Notes: generated from the letters alone by a model not told the origin. Positions 16,714 through 24,956 are shown, counted from the stretch's first letter. The stretch is DNA of 64,000 nucleotides from Photorhabdus asymbiotica (GCF_003634575.1 NZ_RBLJ01000003.1:1-64000), one strand, 5' to 3'. Made by a program: numbers and translations.

Positions 16714-19413
16714 ATGGCACGGATACCCGAAGCCGAATTACAACACCTGAAAGCCGCTGTCTCCTTAGTGGCCGTGGTGGAACAACAGGGCCGAAAGCTG
16801 GTTAAACGGAGCAAAGATTACGTGCTATTGTGCCCGTTCCATCAGGAGAAAACCCCGTCAATGGTATTGAGTCCTGAAAAGAACCTCTATCACTGCTTCG
16901 GCTGCAATGAAGGCGGCTCGGTACTGGACTGGGTGATGAAAACCGAAAGCTTAAGCCTGCGCCATGCGGCAGAACGGTTGCGTGCCTTGCTGGGCGAAAA
17001 TCCGGCGGTCAAGCCGCTGGTTGCGCCGTCTGAACCAGCGTTGCTGGCCGAAGATGAAGCGGGCCGGCAGGCGCTGCTGCATCGGGTGGTGGAGTTCTAT
17101 CACCATACGTTGCTGAACGCGCCGGAGATGCAGGCGTACCTGACACAGCGGCGGCTCAATCACCCGGAGTTAGTCGCTCACTTCCGCCTGGGCTTTGCCA
17201 ACCGCACGCTGGGGTATCGGCTGCCGTCGAAGAAGCTCAAACCGGGCGCGGAAATCCGGGCGCGACTGCGGGCAGTTGGCCTGATGCGGGAATCGGGTCA
17301 TGAACACTTTACCGGCTCGCTGGTTGTGCCGGTTATTAATCCTCAAGGGCAAATACAGGAAATCTACGGACGTAAAATCGGTGACCACCTGCGGGCGGGT
17401 ACGCCATCGCACCTTTATCTGCCGGGCGCACATGGCGGCGTCTGGAATGAAACGGCGCTGATGGCCGCGAAAAGCCTTATCGTGTGTGAATCGCTGATTG
17501 ATGCGATGTCGTTCTGGGTCACCGGTCATCGGAACGTGACCGCCGCTTACGGGGTCAACGGGGTGACAGCCGACCACTGGCAGGCGTTCGAACGGCATGG
17601 CATCAAACAGGTGCTTATCGCGTTCGACAATGACAGCGCGGGCAATGAAGCCGCGGTGAAACTGGCGGAGGCGCTGCTTGTGCGGGGTATCACACCGCTG
17701 CGCGTGATGTTCCCCCCTGAAATGGATGCCAACGACTATCTGTGTCAGATGGCCGAGCCGGAAGCCGCTTTCGCCCTGCTGCTTGAGAGCGCGACGCCAA
17801 TGTCAACCGCAGTGACAACGCGCACGGAAGTGAAGGTATCAGCAGAAGCCGCCCCGCCTCCGGCTTTAGCCGCTGCTGTGGCGGCAGTGCAAAACCCGAC
17901 GCCCGGCCTCATCTGGGAAGCGGGGGCAGACGGGGAACTTAAGGTCTCGCTGGGCAGCCTGCACTGGTGCATTCGGGGGTTGTCTTCCGTGAAAGCGGGC
18001 GCAGTTGCCATGAAGCTCAATGCGCAGGTCATTGATACCCAAAGCGGCGTGATGTTCCTGGATGGCGTTGACCTGATGAGCGCACGCAGCCGTCAGGGTT
18101 ACGCGCGGATGGCAGCGGCTGAGCTGGGGCTGGCTGAGGGGGATATTCGCCGGGCACTGGGACAGGTATTACTGGCGGTTGAACAGTGGCAGCAGCGGGC
18201 GGAAATGGGAACTGAGCAGAAAACGCAAGAAATGAACGACGCCGAGCGGGCAGCGGCGCTGGCGCTGCTGCAAGACCCGCAACTGAGTGAGCGCATCACC
18301 GCTGACTTAGCCGCCTGTGGCGTGGTGGGGGAAAGCACCAACCTGCTGGCCGGTTACTTAGCTGCCGTCAGTCGCAAGCTGGACCGTCCGCTGGCCGTGC
18401 TGATACAAAGCAGTTCGGCGGCAGGTAAAAGCAGCTTAATGGATGCCGTACTCAATCTGATACCGGAAGAAGAACGGCTGCAATACAGCGCCATGACCGG
18501 CCAGAGTCTGTTCTATCTGGGGGAAACCAATCTCCAGCATAAAATCTTAGCCATTGCCGAAGAGGAAGGGGTGCGGCAGGCCGCCTATGCGCTTAAGCTG
18601 TTGCAAAGCGACGGCGAACTGACCATTGCCAGCACTGGTAAAGACGATGCCAGCGGTAATCTGGTCACCAAACAATACACAGTGAAAGGACCGGTGATGC
18701 TGATGCTCACCACCACCGCGATTGATGTCGATGAAGAGCTGTTAAACCGCTGTTTAGTCCTGACCGTGAACGAATCGCGGGAACAGACCGAAGCTATCCA
18801 TGCCTTGCAACGTCATAAGCAGACCCTTGAAGGTTTACTGGCGGAAAATGAGAAGACCTATATTACCGAACTACATCAAAACGCCCAGCGGCTGTTGCGC
18901 CCGCTCAATGTGGTTAACCCTTATGCTTCACAGTTAACGTTCATGAGCGATAAAACCCGTACCCGCCGCGACCACATGAAATATCTCACCCTGATACAAA
19001 GTATCGCCCTGCTGCATCAGCACCAGCGCGAGGTGAAGACAGCGGAACACCGGGGCAAACGGCTTGAATATATCGAAGTCGCCAAAGAAGATATCCGCCT
19101 GGCGAACCGGCTGGCCCACGAGATATTAGGCCGCACACTGGATGAGATGCCGCCGCAGACGCGCAGGCTGTTGCTGCTGATACAAAACTGGGTCAGGGAA
19201 AGCGGGCAGCCGCGCCATGAAATGTTATTTACCCGCAAAATGTTGCGGGATGCGGTGCAGTGGGGCGATACCCAGCTGAAAATCCATCTCTCGCGGCTGG
19301 TTGAAATGGAGTACCTGCTGTTGCACCGGCGCGGGCTGACGTTCATCTACGAACTGTTGTTCGACGGGGAAGACAGCGACACCGCGCACCTGAGCGGGCT
19401 GATAGTGCCCTGA
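16714..19413 (+). CDS. CHC2/TOPRIM DNA primase with ATPase domain (unit 3)
   Basis: An 899-aa homologue of the unit 2 primase. The start at 16714 is chosen for GGAGGAAC upstream and for matching MARIP. It has the same CHC2, TOPRIM (CESLIDAMSFW, AFDNDSAGN) and P-loop motifs. The middle and ATPase part (from the LLQDPQLSERI stretch to LEYIEV) is almost identical to unit 2, while the N-terminal 520 residues and the last 70 differ clearly. This suggests recombination between elements. The divergent C-terminus goes with different downstream repeats. Confidence 0.88.
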   Translation: MARIPEAELQHLKAAVSLVAVVEQQGRKLVKRSKDYVLLCPFHQEKTPSMVLSPEKNLYHCFGCNEGGSVLDWVMKTESLSLRHAAERLRALLGENPAVKPLVAPSEPALLAEDEAGRQALLHRVVEFYHHTLLNAPEMQAYLTQRRLNHPELVAHFRLGFANRTLGYRLPSKKLKPGAEIRARLRAVGLMRESGHEHFTGSLVVPVINPQGQIQEIYGRKIGDHLRAGTPSHLYLPGAHGGVWNETALMAAKSLIVCESLIDAMSFWVTGHRNVTAAYGVNGVTADHWQAFERHGIKQVLIAFDNDSAGNEAAVKLAEALLVRGITPLRVMFPPEMDANDYLCQMAEPEAAFALLLESATPMSTAVTTRTEVKVSAEAAPPPALAAAVAAVQNPTPGLIWEAGADGELKVSLGSLHWCIRGLSSVKAGAVAMKLNAQVIDTQSGVMFLDGVDLMSARSRQGYARMAAAELGLAEGDIRRALGQVLLAVEQWQQRAEMGTEQKTQEMNDAERAAALALLQDPQLSERITADLAACGVVGESTNLLAGYLAAVSRKLDRPLAVLIQSSSAAGKSSLMDAVLNLIPEEERLQYSAMTGQSLFYLGETNLQHKILAIAEEEGVRQAAYALKLLQSDGELTIASTGKDDASGNLVTKQYTVKGPVMLMLTTTAIDVDEELLNRCLVLTVNESREQTEAIHALQRHKQTLEGLLAENEKTYITELHQNAQRLLRPLNVVNPYASQLTFMSDKTRTRRDHMKYLTLIQSIALLHQHQREVKTAEHRGKRLEYIEVAKEDIRLANRLAHEILGRTLDEMPPQTRRLLLLIQNWVRESGQPRHEMLFTRKMLRDAVQWGDTQLKIHLSRLVEMEYLLLHRRGLTFIYELLFDGEDSDTAHLSGLIVP

Positions 19414-19435
19414 ATGGGACAGTATGAAATCGTCC

Positions 19436-19551
19436 GGTCGGGGTAAGGCGTTAAATGGTCGCCTTCCGGTCGGTATCAAGTCGGCGAGAGGTCGGGTTAA
19501 CCGTATCAGCGCAAAGGCAGGCACAACAAGGCTTCACAACAAAACGGTCGG
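19436..19551 (+). repeat. Iteron-like GGTCGG repeats (candidate origin, unit 3)
   Basis: Four GGTCGG motifs (19436, 19468, 19490, 19546) plus degenerate copies lie in the primase-recombinase gap, replacing the AAGTTGG repeats of units 1/2. Position and spacing suggest initiator-binding sites with a different specificity. Confidence 0.45.
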
Positions 19552-19631
19552 GTTCAGCGAAAAATCACTGTTCCGGCAGGACAGAATAAAAAATCGTAGC
19601 GTACCGACAGCACACCCATAAGAGGCAGACG

Positions 19632-20654
19632 ATGGAAACACAACCGACTTTTACCCTTGCAACCTTACGCCAGCAGCTTGAGGCATATCTGGAAATCCAG
19701 ACCGCCAGCGGGCACAGCACCCGGACACCGGAAACCTACCGGGAATGGTTAACGCCGTTCGTGGACTGGTGCGAGATGCGGGCGGTCTACCATGCGCCGC
19801 AGGTCTCTCTGCCGTTGCTGGAGAGCTGGCAGCGGTATCTGCGCCGTTACCGCAAGGCAGACGGACAGCATTACGGCAACAACAGCCAGTTACAGCGACT
19901 TCGTTGCCTGCGGGGTTGGTTCCGCTGGTTATTGCAACGCCACCATATCCTGTATAACCCGGCTGACATGCTGATACTGCCGAAAGAAGAGCAGCGGCTG
20001 CCCGCGCAGGTACTGAGTGACGTCGAGACGGAGCAGGTACTGAACAGTCTCGACACCCAGACGCCTCTGGGTCTGCGTAACCGCGCCGTGCTGGAAGCGC
20101 TCTGGAGTACGGGTATCCGGCGCACAGAACTGATTAATCTGAGACTCGGCGACATAGACCGCCATCGCGGAGTGGTAGTTGTGCGACAGGGAAAGAACGG
20201 ACACGACCGGGTGGTGCCGATAGGGGAACGGGCGCTGGCGTGGCTGGAACGGTATCTGGCTGACGTGCGCCCGCAACTGGCTTACCGATATGACAGCGGA
20301 TATGTGTTTATCACCGTCAGAGGTAACCCGTTATCACGCAACACCTTAACGCAGATGGCAGGGCACACCATCCGTGAGGAAGCCAAACTCGACAAAGCCG
20401 GGTCATGTCACGTGTTCCGGCACTCAATGGCCACGCAGATGCTGGAGAACGGCGCTGATACCCGGCATATCCAGGCCATACTGGGGCATAAAAAGCTGGA
20501 GACGACACAAATCTATACGCGCGTGGCTATCGGTCACTTAAAAGAAGTCCATGAGCAGACGCACCCGGCAGAGCGGAAACCGAAAAAGCAGAAAACGCCG
20601 CCGGACAACAGGCAGACGGAGAGCGCTAAGCCGGACAGTAAGCAGCCGAACTGA
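19632..20654 (+). CDS. Tyrosine recombinase, single core-binding domain (unit 3)
   Basis: A 340-aa recombinase of usual XerC/D-like size. One core-binding domain (about residues 5-100) precedes a catalytic domain with TGIRRTEL, QGKNGHDRVVPIG, CHVFRHSMATQ, ILGHKKLETTQIYTR. The C-terminal 60 residues are nearly the same as in the unit 2 enzyme. It probably acts on the 17-bp repeats that flank unit 3. Confidence 0.88.
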   Translation: METQPTFTLATLRQQLEAYLEIQTASGHSTRTPETYREWLTPFVDWCEMRAVYHAPQVSLPLLESWQRYLRRYRKADGQHYGNNSQLQRLRCLRGWFRWLLQRHHILYNPADMLILPKEEQRLPAQVLSDVETEQVLNSLDTQTPLGLRNRAVLEALWSTGIRRTELINLRLGDIDRHRGVVVVRQGKNGHDRVVPIGERALAWLERYLADVRPQLAYRYDSGYVFITVRGNPLSRNTLTQMAGHTIREEAKLDKAGSCHVFRHSMATQMLENGADTRHIQAILGHKKLETTQIYTRVAIGHLKEVHEQTHPAERKPKKQKTPPDNRQTESAKPDSKQPN

Positions 20655-21581
20655 CTGCCCACAGTCGCCGGAGAATTTTTAATGTTAGCCGGTTCCCTGT
20701 GAGCGCGTGGGGTGCAGTGAAAGGCAGACCGCGCGCGTCCCTGCGCACGGACTGCCCCCCTGCCATCGGCGTGCCGGCGGTAAATGCCAGCCGCCCGGCA
20801 CTGAACCCCGGCGTTCTCGGTGACAGTCGTTGCCGGCCAGCCGCCATTCAACATAATGTGGCATTAAGCGCAATGGGCCTGAACGGCCCGCCACGCTTAA
20901 CAAAACATTATGTCGGCGCCGCCCACCGCAGGGCGCTGCGCGGTTACCTCAACAACGGTGCGCGGCTGGCCGCCGGGTTGAGCTTCTCAGCCCCAGAGGC
21001 GCACCGGGTTCGCTCGCTCACCCGCTGCTGTCACTATCAGTGCTAAAATCCACCGCCGCAGTCGCCGCCGTCCGTGGCGGCTCCGGCGCCCAAACCTGCC
21101 TTAAATCGTTGCCGGTCAGCCCGTTAAGGTCAACGGCCCTGAAGGCAGGCCAGCAAGCTGGCGCAGTTTATGGCCCCCGCCCCAACCCCGCTGCACTGGC
21201 TGCGCCCGGCTCGCAGTCGCAGGCTCCTCGCTCGTTCCCGTCCTCGCCATCTCCGCCCCGTCCGCCCCCGCAGGCAGGGGCTCCCCGCTTAACGGCTTCA
21301 CCTGCGGGCCTCGCCGGCCCGCACCCGGCCAACCCGCGTCAGCGGCGCAGACAAGCTGCCCCGCCGTCGCGAGTTCCCGATAAAACCCGGTTCCGGCAGG
21401 AAAAGGGGGCTGAAACCCGGCGCTGACGTCGGGGAAAAAATGCGCTAACATCGGCAAAGTGCACATCGGGGTTTTGGGTTCGCGGGGGGGAGTGAAGTGG
21501 GGAGATATGGCTCTTTAACAGGCTGTTATTAAAGAAAAAAATCCCGTCTAAAAAGTATGGTCGTGTCGGGGTAATCCCTAA
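20655..21581. other. Conserved GC-rich noncoding region (unit 3)
   Basis: About 0.9 kb between recombinase and Rhs junction, highly similar to 6075-6978 although the adjoining genes differ more. It contains the same 77-bp palindrome and repeated TCGTTGCCGG motifs. No supported gene. Confidence 0.5.
20842..20918. repeat. Large imperfect palindrome (unit 3)
   Basis: Same sequence as at 6262-6338 and 14035-14111. The lack of change in the diverged unit suggests selection on the structure. Confidence 0.6.
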
Positions 21582-21598
21582 GACCCATTCGGGTTAGC
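21582..21598 (+). repeat. 17-bp direct repeat, right end of unit 3 (putative att)
   Basis: Second copy of GACCCATTCGGGTTAGC (first at 14839-14855). The preceding codon is a TAA, so the element side supplies no Rhs sequence. The Rhs frame starts exactly at the repeat. Confidence 0.7.
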
Positions 21599-21763
21599 TC
21601 CTTGCCCAACCCCGCCTAAAAAAATCAACCTAACTAAAGATGGTGTTTAGCATGTTAAGGATAGGCATGTTGGTAACGTCCCTGGCTGGTCACACAAGAG
21701 TAAGTGGACTCTCAATAATGCTGATGTCAAATCAACCATAAGGGATGTATTCCGTAAGCCAGA

Positions 21764-21890
21764 TATACCCAATGGATTTCAAGATGCATCGCGACGGCAA
21801 GGGAGCGAATCCCCGGGAGCATAGATAACTATGTGACCGGGGTGAGTGAGTGCAGCCAACAAAGAGGCAACTTGAAAGATGACGGGTATA
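21764..21890 (+). repeat. ERIC element inside toxin tip
   Basis: A 127-bp ERIC (TATACCC ... GGGTATA ends, with the GTGACCGGGGTGAG core). It is flanked by a TA target duplication and interrupts the toxin reading frame. Confidence 0.9.
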
Positions 21891-22079
21891 GAGTTATTCG
21901 AGATGGTGATCGTTTTATATATGAAAAAACTTTGAAAAGGGATGTAGGTATAACTCCAGAGGGGGAAATGTTGAATAAAGTAAGGGTTGTGACTGAATCA
22001 AATGGTGATCTAGTTACGGCATTCCCGCAAAGTGTGTTTAAAGATCTTAAGCCAACCGATGTGATTTTTTGAGGATATT

Positions 22080-22379
22080 ATGGGACTAGATATACATTTT
22101 ACGACAAAAAATAATGAAATTATTCATATTGTTATGAGCAAAACTCTACATTCAAATATATTCTCCTCTTCAACCAGATGGAGTAGTGCAAAGAATTTAA
22201 GAAAGATTAAAGATTACTATAAAACTGATTGTTTATTGAAGAACAAGGATGCCAGTTCTTTTATTCACGAATTGTCTGAAATGAAAGACAGAATCATTGA
22301 AGGAAAAGATAAGCTGCATAAGATCATTGAAAAAATAAACGGAAAAGAAATCAGTTTTATTAGAATAAGCGGTGATTAG
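22080..22379 (+). CDS. Putative immunity protein for the broken toxin tip
   Basis: A 99-aa AT-rich protein starting 7 bp after the broken toxin frame, preceded by GAGG. It is not recognised as a family. Size, composition and position fit an immunity gene. It is intact, though its toxin is dead, as expected if it still protects against siblings. It ends before a perfect hairpin at 22395. Confidence 0.6.
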   Translation: MGLDIHFTTKNNEIIHIVMSKTLHSNIFSSSTRWSSAKNLRKIKDYYKTDCLLKNKDASSFIHELSEMKDRIIEGKDKLHKIIEKINGKEISFIRISGD

Positions 22380-22394
22380 TAATCCTTGAAATCA

Positions 22395-22421
22395 GCCGGA
22401 AGATCCCCATGATCTTCCGGC
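22395..22421. terminator. Hairpin terminator after last immunity gene
   Basis: GCCGGAAGATC-CCCAT-GATCTTCCGGC, a perfect 11-bp stem followed by CTTGTTGTTT. Same family as the terminators at 8047 and 15556. Confidence 0.75.
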
Positions 22422-22431
22422 CTTGTTGTTT

Positions 22432-22566
22432 CTTACCGTGGGGCATACCCGTGATACGCCAGCTCGACTGGAGCCGCCCTATTGCAGCCTTAATCTGCCA
22501 AGCTTCTCCATTATTCACCGTGCAGGCATGTATCCAGCCCCTACTATCCAAGAGGTTAAATCTCAC
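22432..22566 (-). pseudogene. Remnant of the 65-aa element gene (unit 4 relic)
   Basis: Reading leftward, a stretch matches the C-terminal half of the 65-aa protein (IHACTVNNGEAWQIKAAIGRLQSS against IRACAVNDEEAYQIKDAIAKLQSA). The rest of the element is absent. It shows that a fourth unit once lay here and was deleted before the hpa cluster. Confidence 0.6.
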
Positions 22567-22611
22567 CCATCAGTAAGTATGGCTATAGCAATGAAATCTC
22601 TCTCTTATTCC

Positions 22612-23049
22612 TTACTTTTCAGTACCTATCTGCGGATCATCACCCACGGCAATCAATTCCTCCAACAAAACTAAAAGCTGAGCCAGCTTCTCCGGTGAAA
22701 AGGCTTTTTCAATAGCCTGATATCCCTGTTCCACCTGCTCTTTTGCCTTTTCATAAAGTTTCTGCCCTTCCGGCGTTAAAGAAACATAAAGTTTGCGCTG
22801 GTCATTTATCGGCTTAAGGCGAAAGATCAATCCATCACGCTCCATGCGCGTCAGTATTCCAGTCAAACTTGGACGAAGAATGCAAGTCTGGCAGGATAAA
22901 TCATAAAAATCGATTGACCGGTTATCAGATAGCACACGAATGATACGCCACTGCTGTTCAGTCAAATTATGACTTTTAAGGATTGGGCGAAAAAACCCCA
23001 TCGCGGTTTCCCGCGCCTGAAGTAATGCAATTGTCAGAGATTCATGCAT
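22612..23049 (-). CDS. hpaR: HpaR, MarR-family repressor of the hpa operon
   Basis: A 145-aa protein close to E. coli HpaR along its length (MHESLTIALLQARETAM, LTEQQWRIIRVLSD, LRPSLTGILTRMERDGL, LKPINDQRKLYVSLT). It has a MarR winged-helix fold with the recognition helix at about 60-75. In E. coli W HpaR represses the meta-cleavage operon and is released by 4-hydroxyphenylacetate-type ligands. It is divergent from hpaG1, and an inverted repeat just upstream of its start is a likely autoregulatory operator. Confidence 0.93.
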   Translation of the reverse strand: MHESLTIALLQARETAMGFFRPILKSHNLTEQQWRIIRVLSDNRSIDFYDLSCQTCILRPSLTGILTRMERDGLIFRLKPINDQRKLYVSLTPEGQKLYEKAKEQVEQGYQAIEKAFSPEKLAQLLVLLEELIAVGDDPQIGTEK

Positions 23050-23069
23050 GAGTAGTGAAGGCTCTTATC

Positions 23070-23084
23070 TTAGTTAATCACTAA
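23070..23084. promoter_or_regulatory. Inverted repeat, candidate HpaR operator
   Basis: TTAGT-TAATC-ACTAA, 20 bp upstream of the hpaR start. Symmetry and position fit MarR-type operator binding. Identity as an HpaR site is inferred. Confidence 0.45.
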
Positions 23085-23104
23085 TTTACTCCCTGTCGAG
23101 AGTC

Positions 23105-23231
23105 TATACCCTTCATCCTTCAAGTTGCTGCTTTGTTGGCTGCTTTCTCTCACCCCAGTCACAGAGTTATCTATGCTCCTGGGGATTCGTTCACTTGCCG
23201 CCGCGCTGCAACTCGAAATCTATTGGGTATA
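23105..23231 (-). repeat. ERIC element in hpaR-hpaG intergenic region
   Basis: 127-bp ERIC, inverted orientation, between the hpaR operator-like repeat and the hpaG1 upstream region. It moves the two divergent promoters apart. Confidence 0.9.
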
Positions 23232-23562
23232 TATGTCATTTTATAACCACAACAAAAAAAGACTAACACGTCCTACCACTAACCACAAAGAAAAAATCAT
23301 AAAGATATTAATAAGTAAACAAAAATAAAACGCTAATACAAGGTTAATAAAAAGTTAATATAAAAATAAAGCTTTTATTTGTAAAAATATTAATACATTG
23401 ATTAATAACAACAAAAAACAAATTTAGCAAAGAAATTGTTACCAAGATCACAATTAAAACTAACAAAAACATTAGCATATTGCAACAAAACGATTTATAT
23501 TTTATTAACATATTAATAAATGCATCTTAAAACTGTCTGCTTAAGTTTATGAGGAGTTGTTA
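23232..23562 (+). promoter_or_regulatory. AT-rich upstream region of the hpaG operon
   Basis: About 330 bp with no gene and very high AT, containing repeated TTAATA/ATTAATA motifs (for example GTTAATA twice near 23343-23360) and A-tracts. It must hold the hpaG promoter. A nucleoid-protein (H-NS or IHF) influence is plausible from composition only. No clear -10/-35 pair can be assigned by eye. Confidence 0.4.
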
Positions 23563-24195
23563 ATGAAAGGCACTGTTTTCGCCGTAGCCCTCAATCATCA
23601 GAGCCAGGTAGATTTCTGGCATGACTCATTTCAGCAAGAACCTTATAAAACCTTACCTAAGACACCTGTATGGTTTATCAAACCACGGAATACCGTCATC
23701 AGCTCCAACGAAGTTATCCCCCACCCTACAGGTGAAGAAGTTCAGAGCGGTGCAACACTAGCACTCGTAATAGGCAAAACTGCTCGCAAAGTCGCCATTG
23801 AAAACGCAGCCAAATATATCGCAGGTTATGCGTTAGCGAATGAAGTTAGCCTGCCTGAAATAGCTTTCTATCGCCCAGCAATTAAAGCTAAGTGTCGTGA
23901 TGGTTTTTGCCCTATAGGTCAAATGGCAAATCCAGAATCAATTGATGAGCTGGATATCATTACTGAAATCAATGGCCAGGAAGTTGATCGTTGGTCAACA
24001 AAAGATCTGGTGCGCTCCGCCGCAGAATTAATCGCAGCATTAAGCGATTTCGCAACACTGCAAGAGGGTGATGTGATCCTACTTGGAACGCCACATCAAC
24101 GTGTATCCATCAAACCAGGTGACAAGGTTGTTATCCGGGCAGCAGGCTTCCCATCGCTGGAGAATCACGTTGTGCAAGCAGGAGAAAAAGCATGA
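23563..24195 (+). CDS. hpaG1: HpaG1: N-terminal half of the HpaG isomerase/decarboxylase as a separate subunit
   Basis: A 210-aa FAH-family protein. ATG at 23563 has GAGGAG 6 bp upstream. It aligns with the N-terminal half of E. coli HpaG (MKGTVFAVALNHQSQ, TPVWFIKPRNTVI, FYRPAIKAKCRDGFCPIG). HpaG decarboxylates 5-oxo-pent-3-ene-1,2,5-tricarboxylate and isomerises 2-hydroxyhepta-2,4-diene-1,7-dioate in the homoprotocatechuate route. Here the two halves are separate genes with ATGA overlap (24192-24195), so they probably assemble as two subunits. Confidence 0.92.
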   Translation: MKGTVFAVALNHQSQVDFWHDSFQQEPYKTLPKTPVWFIKPRNTVISSNEVIPHPTGEEVQSGATLALVIGKTARKVAIENAAKYIAGYALANEVSLPEIAFYRPAIKAKCRDGFCPIGQMANPESIDELDIITEINGQEVDRWSTKDLVRSAAELIAALSDFATLQEGDVILLGTPHQRVSIKPGDKVVIRAAGFPSLENHVVQAGEKA

Positions 24196-24956
24196 AGCAC
24201 GCAAGAGTCCATTATCAGGGTCAAGATCTGAATGTTACTGTTGATGATCAGGAAAGTATCTGTCTGCCAGATGGCAGTAAAGTCAGCTGCGAATCCGTTC
24301 AATGGCTACCACCAGCAAATGGCACGCTATTTGCCCTCGGTTTGAACTATGCTGATCACGCTACTGAACTTGAATTTAAACCACCTGAGGAACCACTGGT
24401 TTTTATCAAAGCATCCAATACCCTGACCGGTCATCGCCAGATTTCTGTTCGTCCTGATAATGTGGAATACATGCATTATGAAGCTGAGCTGGTTGTTGTC
24501 ATCGGCAAAACCGCCCATAAAGTTACCAAAGAAAATGCCATGGATTACGTTGCCGGATACACCGTCTGTAACGATTACGCGATCCGCGATTATCTGGAAA
24601 ACTACTATCGCCCTAATCTCCGCGTCAAAAGCCGCGACACACTGACACCGATTGGTCCGTGGATCACAGATAAAGCCGACGTACCCGATCCCCATAATCT
24701 GATATTAAGCACCTGGGTCAATGGTGAACTACGTCAACGCGGCACAACTGCCGATCTCATCTTCGATATTCCTTTCCTGATTGCTTACCTAAGCGACTTT
24801 ATGACTCTGCAACCGGGAGACATGATCGCCACCGGTACACCCAAAGGGCTATCTGACGTAATTCCGGGTGATGAAGTTGTTGTTGAAGTTGAAGGTGTTG
24901 GGCGTCTGGTCAACCGTATTGTCAGCCAGCAAGAATATGAGGAGAGCTTGTCATGA
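24192..24956 (+). CDS. hpaG2: HpaG2: C-terminal half of the HpaG isomerase/decarboxylase as a separate subunit
   Basis: A 254-aa FAH-family enzyme matching the C-terminal half of E. coli HpaG (GLNYADHATELEFKPPEEPLVF, EAELVVVIGKTAHK, DYAIRDYLENYYRPNLRVKSRD, TGTPKGLSDV). The metal-binding acidic residues expected from FAH-fold enzymes lie in the YEAELVVVIG region. It has its own AGGAG before the start, so it is a true separate gene, not a frameshift product. It overlaps hpaG1 and hpaE by 4 bp each. Confidence 0.92.
   Translation: MKHARVHYQGQDLNVTVDDQESICLPDGSKVSCESVQWLPPANGTLFALGLNYADHATELEFKPPEEPLVFIKASNTLTGHRQISVRPDNVEYMHYEAELVVVIGKTAHKVTKENAMDYVAGYTVCNDYAIRDYLENYYRPNLRVKSRDTLTPIGPWITDKADVPDPHNLILSTWVNGELRQRGTTADLIFDIPFLIAYLSDFMTLQPGDMIATGTPKGLSDVIPGDEVVVEVEGVGRLVNRIVSQQEYEESLS

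Larger units (their letters stand above)
21582..22072 (+). pseudogene. Orphan Rhs toxin tip inactivated by amber codon and ERIC insertion
   Basis: The frame starts at the DPFGLAPCP junction and meets TAG at 21648, then continues in the same frame (HVKDRHVGNVPGW, SKWTL) to 21763. There a 127-bp ERIC is inserted. Removing the ERIC and one TA copy rejoins the frame exactly (RKPD-RVIRDGDRF) to the end at 22072, with KVRVVTESNGDLVTAFP near the C-terminus. The HVxxRH start and TAFP end resemble small RNase-type (BECR-fold) toxins. That family call is from memory and tentative. Two independent lesions make it inactive. Confidence 0.72.

Noticed and set aside
21640..21660. Stop-codon readthrough at the TAG in the last toxin tip
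   Set aside because: The same frame is also broken by an ERIC insertion, so simple inactivation is the better explanation.
24180..24200. Programmed frameshift joining hpaG1 and hpaG2
   Set aside because: hpaG2 has its own AGGAG and an ATGA overlap, ordinary signals for translational coupling. No slippery sequence seen.
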